This document shows, in pieces, positions 7,708 through 10,353 of a stretch of 10,353 nt of DNA. Source of the DNA: Oscillospiraceae bacterium. GTDB lineage: Bacteria > Bacillota_A > Clostridia > Oscillospirales > WRJC01. The stretch spans positions 1 through 10,353 of the forward strand of contig WQXD01000110.1 of assembly GCA_009785015.1 (NCBI GenBank). The letters run 5' to 3'. A model generated the notes under the pieces. It was not told the origin of the DNA. It ran no database searches and saw nothing but the letters and a program-made list of their open reading frames with translations. Both the position numbers and the translations under genes were made by a program. How positions within the stretch are numbered: position 1 is the first letter of the stretch; each line of letters begins with the position of its first letter.

Positions 7708-9015
7708 ATGCGCAAACAGATAATTGTCGTTTTGTTGTTTATTCTGCTCGCCCTTTTGCTTAGTATGCTGGCGCTTTTGACGGTCCCGCTTTTGTCAAAA
7801 AAAAGCGCGCCCCCTGCGGACCTTCTGCAGGAGTCCTCCACGGAGGCCGCCGCCCCGGTGCTCACGGGCAAAACCGACACTCCGAAGCTGATTGACTGCA
7901 CATTTTTGGCCCGTGACCGTTACTGCGTGGCGGGAAGGGGCGAAGAAGGCGCCGCTGTAAGAGTCGAGGGCGGGATAAGTCCCGCTTACGCCAAGGTGCT
8001 GTACGGGCAGTTTATCGTCGAGGTGTTCGTCGAAAAAAACGAAGCCTTCACGCTCGAGCTGTACGCCGCGTCCCCGAATAAAAAAGAAGAAAGCGAGCCG
8101 CTGATTGTGCCGGTGGACTCCGGAGGAAAAAGGAGCGACAGACCCATACACGTCGGTAAGGACAATCACCTGCACTACAGCGAGACGATCGCCGACTTTT
8201 TGGGAAACAGCCTTTTCGGCGAGGGAGAACTCGACCAGATCAGGCAGTGGTCGGAAAACCTGCAGCAGCAGCTCTTCGACGCCGGGCTTACGACACAGGT
8301 CATATTTTTCGTTTCCCCGAGCCACAACACGATTTATCCCGAGACGATGCCGGACTTTTGGGCCGACTTGAAAGTGGGCGACAACTCGAGGTTAAAGCAG
8401 CTGACTGCCGCATTCAAAAATTCCACGGTAAAATTCATAAACCCGTACGACAGGCTTATGAAAGAAAAACAAAACTATTTTCTCTACAACCGGTCGGACA
8501 CCCACTGGAACGAGCTCGGCGCGTATTTCGGTTACTGCGAGATTTTCGATTACATCGGCGAAAGCTTCCCCGCCGCCAAGCCCCTTCCCCTGTCCGCTTT
8601 TGACATGCATGAGGCAAATGTGCGTGGAGGCGATCTGATACCCATGCTGGAGTTCGACCAGGAGCTCTACAGGGAGACGGCCCCCATCATGAGGATAAAA
8701 AACCCCACAGTGAAAGAGCTGTTCCGGGGCGACACGGAAGAAATAGCGTATCAGGAGGGCTTTTATCACCAGTATCACGATTACCAGAGAAACGACGCCT
8801 CAAAACCCACGATACTCATGTACCGGGATTCGTTCAGCATATCGATGATGGCCCCCATAGCCGAGACTTCCGACAGGTCCGTATTTTATCATATGTGGAA
8901 TTACGACATCGACGTGAATTACGTAAAAGAAATAAACCCGGATTTCCTGATCATTCAAAGGGTCGAGAGAAGTTTGGGCGATACCGCCAATATATTCTGG
9001 AAATTCAGAAAATGA
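7708..9015 (+). CDS. Membrane-anchored AlgX/AlgJ-like SGNH hydrolase-fold protein
   Basis: The 435-aa product starts with a basic MRKQ and a long hydrophobic helix (about residues 5-30), so it is probably anchored in the membrane with the rest outside. A low-complexity linker rich in Ser, Ala and Glu follows. Next comes a beta-rich segment at about 55-135, then a region from about 150 that resembles the AlgX/AlgJ SGNH domain. The supporting motifs are YRDSF (Ser375) and SDTHWN (Asp264, His266). These correspond to the GDSF block and the DxHW pair that form the Ser-His-Asp triad in this family. Known members O-acetylate or deacetylate exopolysaccharides, usually next to an MBOAT acyltransferase; none is present here. 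A role in modifying surface or wall glycans is inference. The start at 7708 is chosen from GGAG at 7697-7700. The stop overlaps the next gene by 4 bp. Confidence 0.75.
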   Translation: MRKQIIVVLLFILLALLLSMLALLTVPLLSKKSAPPADLLQESSTEAAAPVLTGKTDTPKLIDCTFLARDRYCVAGRGEEGAAVRVEGGISPAYAKVLYGQFIVEVFVEKNEAFTLELYAASPNKKEESEPLIVPVDSGGKRSDRPIHVGKDNHLHYSETIADFLGNSLFGEGELDQIRQWSENLQQQLFDAGLTTQVIFFVSPSHNTIYPETMPDFWADLKVGDNSRLKQLTAAFKNSTVKFINPYDRLMKEKQNYFLYNRSDTHWNELGAYFGYCEIFDYIGESFPAAKPLPLSAFDMHEANVRGGDLIPMLEFDQELYRETAPIMRIKNPTVKELFRGDTEEIAYQEGFYHQYHDYQRNDASKPTILMYRDSFSISMMAPIAETSDRSVFYHMWNYDIDVNYVKEINPDFLIIQRVERSLGDTANIFWKFRK

Positions 9016-9764
9016 TAACAGCCAAACGCATTTTGAGCCATTTGAGAAGGGCCGCCGACACATACGATATGATCGGCGAGGGAGACAAAATCGCCGTCGG
9101 GCTCTCGGCGGGCAAGGACTCCCTCACGCTTTTGTACGGGCTCTCCAAACTGCAGAAGTTTTACCCGAAACACTTTGAGATAATCGCCGTAACTGTGGAC
9201 TGCGGCTTTGACAACATAGATTTCGCCGGGGTGCGGGAGCTGTGCGGGAAACTCGGCGTGGAGTATCACATTGTAGAGACGAATATAAGGCAGGTGGTAT
9301 TTGACATACGCAAGGAAAAAAACCCGTGCGCGCTGTGCTCGAAGCTGCGCCACGGGTCGTTGAACAAAGCCGCCAAAAATCTCGGCTGCAACAAGGTGGC
9401 CCTCGCCCACCACTTAGACGACAGCGCGGAGACATTCATGCTCAACCTGATCTATGAGAGCAGGCTCGGCTCTTTTTCGCCGGTCACGCACTTGGACAGA
9501 AGCGGCCTGACGCTGATCCGCCCGCTTGTGTACGCCCCCGAAAAAGAGATCAAATCCTTTGTGAAAAGCCAGAATCTGCCCGTTGTAAAAAACACGTGCC
9601 CCGCCGACAAAAGCACGAAACGCGAGGAAGTGAAGAGCTTGCTTTACGAGCTGTCCAAAAAATACAAAAATTTCAAATACAACATATTTTCCGCGGTTGA
9701 AAAAGCGGAAATCAGCGGATATATAGACCCGGAGAGGAAAAAAGGGAAAAGAGAGAAAAAATGA
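9012..9764 (+). CDS. TtcA-family PP-loop tRNA-modifying enzyme (tRNA 2-thiocytidine type)
   Basis: The family activates a tRNA base by adenylation and inserts sulfur; TtcA makes 2-thiocytidine at position 32. The 250-aa product has the ATP-binding PP-loop as SAGKDS (32-37), where SGGKDS is the usual form. A CALC pair (C106, C109) is followed by KLRHG, and a third cysteine is C196 in NTC. Three cysteines in this arrangement match the ligands of the [4Fe-4S] cluster in Escherichia coli TtcA. The AHHLDD motif of the family is also present. It ends in a Lys/Arg-rich tail. The ATG at 9012 overlaps the upstream TGA (ATGA) and has no clear Shine-Dalgarno, so translation probably depends on ribosomes finishing the upstream gene. 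Clostridial TtcA-like proteins are poorly characterised, so the exact tRNA target is uncertain. Confidence 0.85.
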   Translation: MITAKRILSHLRRAADTYDMIGEGDKIAVGLSAGKDSLTLLYGLSKLQKFYPKHFEIIAVTVDCGFDNIDFAGVRELCGKLGVEYHIVETNIRQVVFDIRKEKNPCALCSKLRHGSLNKAAKNLGCNKVALAHHLDDSAETFMLNLIYESRLGSFSPVTHLDRSGLTLIRPLVYAPEKEIKSFVKSQNLPVVKNTCPADKSTKREEVKSLLYELSKKYKNFKYNIFSAVEKAEISGYIDPERKKGKREKK

Positions 9765-10219
9765 AGAAAATAAACATATATGCCGACGGGGCCTGCCTTT
9801 CAAACCCCGGCCCCGGAGGGTACTGCGCGATTCTGACATATGAAGGCGCCGAAAAGGTCGTCTCGGGCGGAGACGCGCACACCACAAACAACCGCATGGA
9901 GCTGCTCGCCGCGATATCCGGGCTCGAAGCCGTCAAGGACGGCTCTGACTGCGAAGTCGATTTGTACACCGACTCAAAATATGTGGCCGACGGCATAACA
10001 AAAGGCTGGGCGGCAAACTGGCGCAGGAACAACTGGATAAAAAGCGACAAGAACCCCGCCTTGAACCCCGAACTCTGGGAGAGGCTGCTCGCTCGGGTTG
10101 AAAGGCTCGGCAAGCGCGTCAAATTTATCTGGATAAAAGGGCATAACGGCCACCCATACAACGAAAGATGCGATGAGACCGCGAAAAAAAGCGCGGAAAT
10201 GTACAAAAAGAAACTTTAA
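9761..10219 (+). CDS. rnhA: Ribonuclease HI
   Basis: The enzyme cuts the RNA strand of RNA-DNA hybrids, clearing R-loops and replication primers. The 152-aa product is normal in size for the bacterial type I enzyme. The DEDD metal-binding residues are all present: Asp9 in YADGAC, Glu47 in NRMELL, Asp71 in YTDSKY and Asp138 in ERCDETA. The catalytic-loop His128 is in KGHNGHP. The basic handle region with GWAANWRRNNW (82-92) is also present, as in E. coli RNase HI. The ATG overlaps the preceding TGA (ATGA). Only a weak GAGAG lies upstream, so translation is probably coupled to the TtcA-family gene. No hybrid-binding N-terminal domain is present. Confidence 0.97.
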   Translation: MKKINIYADGACLSNPGPGGYCAILTYEGAEKVVSGGDAHTTNNRMELLAAISGLEAVKDGSDCEVDLYTDSKYVADGITKGWAANWRRNNWIKSDKNPALNPELWERLLARVERLGKRVKFIWIKGHNGHPYNERCDETAKKSAEMYKKKL

Positions 10220-10237
10220 TAGACCTGTCTCAGAACC

Positions 10238-10338
10238 GTCATTGCGAGGAACGAAGCGACGAAGCAATCCAGTAAAAAGAAGATGGATGTATCATAAATA
10301 TTTGCCTTTCTGGATTGCTTCGCTACACTCGCAATGAC
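10238..10338. repeat. Long imperfect inverted repeat of the GTCATTGCGAGG type
   Basis: The left arm at 10238-10272 and right arm at 10310-10338 are inverted copies. The outer 11 nt (GTCATTGCGAG) and inner 13 nt (CGAAGCAATCCAG) match exactly, and the left arm has 6 extra nt between these blocks. The arms flank a 37-nt loop. Beyond them GAACC (10233-10237) and GGTTC (10349-10353) also pair, so the element may extend past the window edge. Sequences of this type, from memory, are seen as dispersed palindromes in intergenic DNA of many bacteria. It lies 18 bp after rnhA and could also stop or stabilise that transcript, but no T-tract follows, so a classic intrinsic terminator is not supported. Confidence 0.65.
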
Positions 10339-10353
10339 GAAAAACGAAGGTTC

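Noticed and set aside
7143..7763. Plus-strand open frame antisense to the start of the fucosidase gene
   Set aside because: It overlaps a well-supported gene and its promoter, is Val- and Arg-rich, and has no ribosome binding site or motif.
8895..9011. Upstream extension of the TtcA-family protein
   Set aside because: It would overlap the AlgX-like gene by over 100 bp in another frame. Family alignment from memory begins near the ATG at 9012, which makes an ATGA overlap.
1..10353. CRISPR array, defence system, prophage or transposase
   Set aside because: No regularly spaced repeats, nuclease-helicase clusters, phage structural genes or DDE transposase motifs were found; all eight genes have ordinary assignments.

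Overview
The window holds eight full-length protein genes, a short 5' region with palindromic repeats, and a repeat at the right edge that the window cuts off. It looks like the chromosome of an anaerobic Bacillota (Clostridia-type) bacterium, probably from a gut or similar community. The reasons are the strong GGAGG-type ribosome binding sites, the tig-clpP-clpX order, a HIGN-type methionyl-tRNA synthetase, a TtcA-family thiolase-like enzyme with a clostridial look, and moderate GC content with frequent ATA (Ile) and AGG (Arg) codons. This assignment is inference; there is no rRNA or marker alignment to confirm it.

Left block, plus strand (217-6315): tig, clpP, clpX, nagA and metG run head to tail. 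The gaps are 31, 19 and 2 bp, then a 1-bp overlap, so they very likely form one operon. The first three make a proteostasis module: a ribosome-bound chaperone and the two parts of the ClpXP protease. nagA (amino-sugar deacetylation) and metG (methionine charging) extend the operon in place of the lon gene that often follows clpX in Clostridia.

Middle (6312-7707): a GH29-type alpha-L-fucosidase lies on the minus strand. Its stop codon overlaps the metG stop tail to tail by 4 bp. It has its own good promoter, with an extended -10 and 17-bp spacing, in a 127-bp divergent intergenic region. It is the one clearly accessory metabolic gene here.

Right block, plus strand (7708-10219): a membrane-anchored AlgX-like SGNH protein, a TtcA-family PP-loop enzyme and ribonuclease HI are joined by two successive 4-bp ATGA stop/start overlaps, which implies translational coupling. 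The cell-surface protein therefore shares an mRNA with two RNA-related housekeeping enzymes.

Both ends of the window carry repeats: a double hairpin with inverted 27-nt arms (8-93) and a long imperfect inverted repeat of the GTCATTGCGAGG type (10238-10338). They look like small non-coding dispersed elements. I see no CRISPR array, tRNA, rRNA, phage gene, transposase or obvious defence system. Most of the window is ordinary housekeeping DNA. The features most worth a second look are the His/Asp-Glu tail on trigger factor, the odd operon partners and the two repeat elements.
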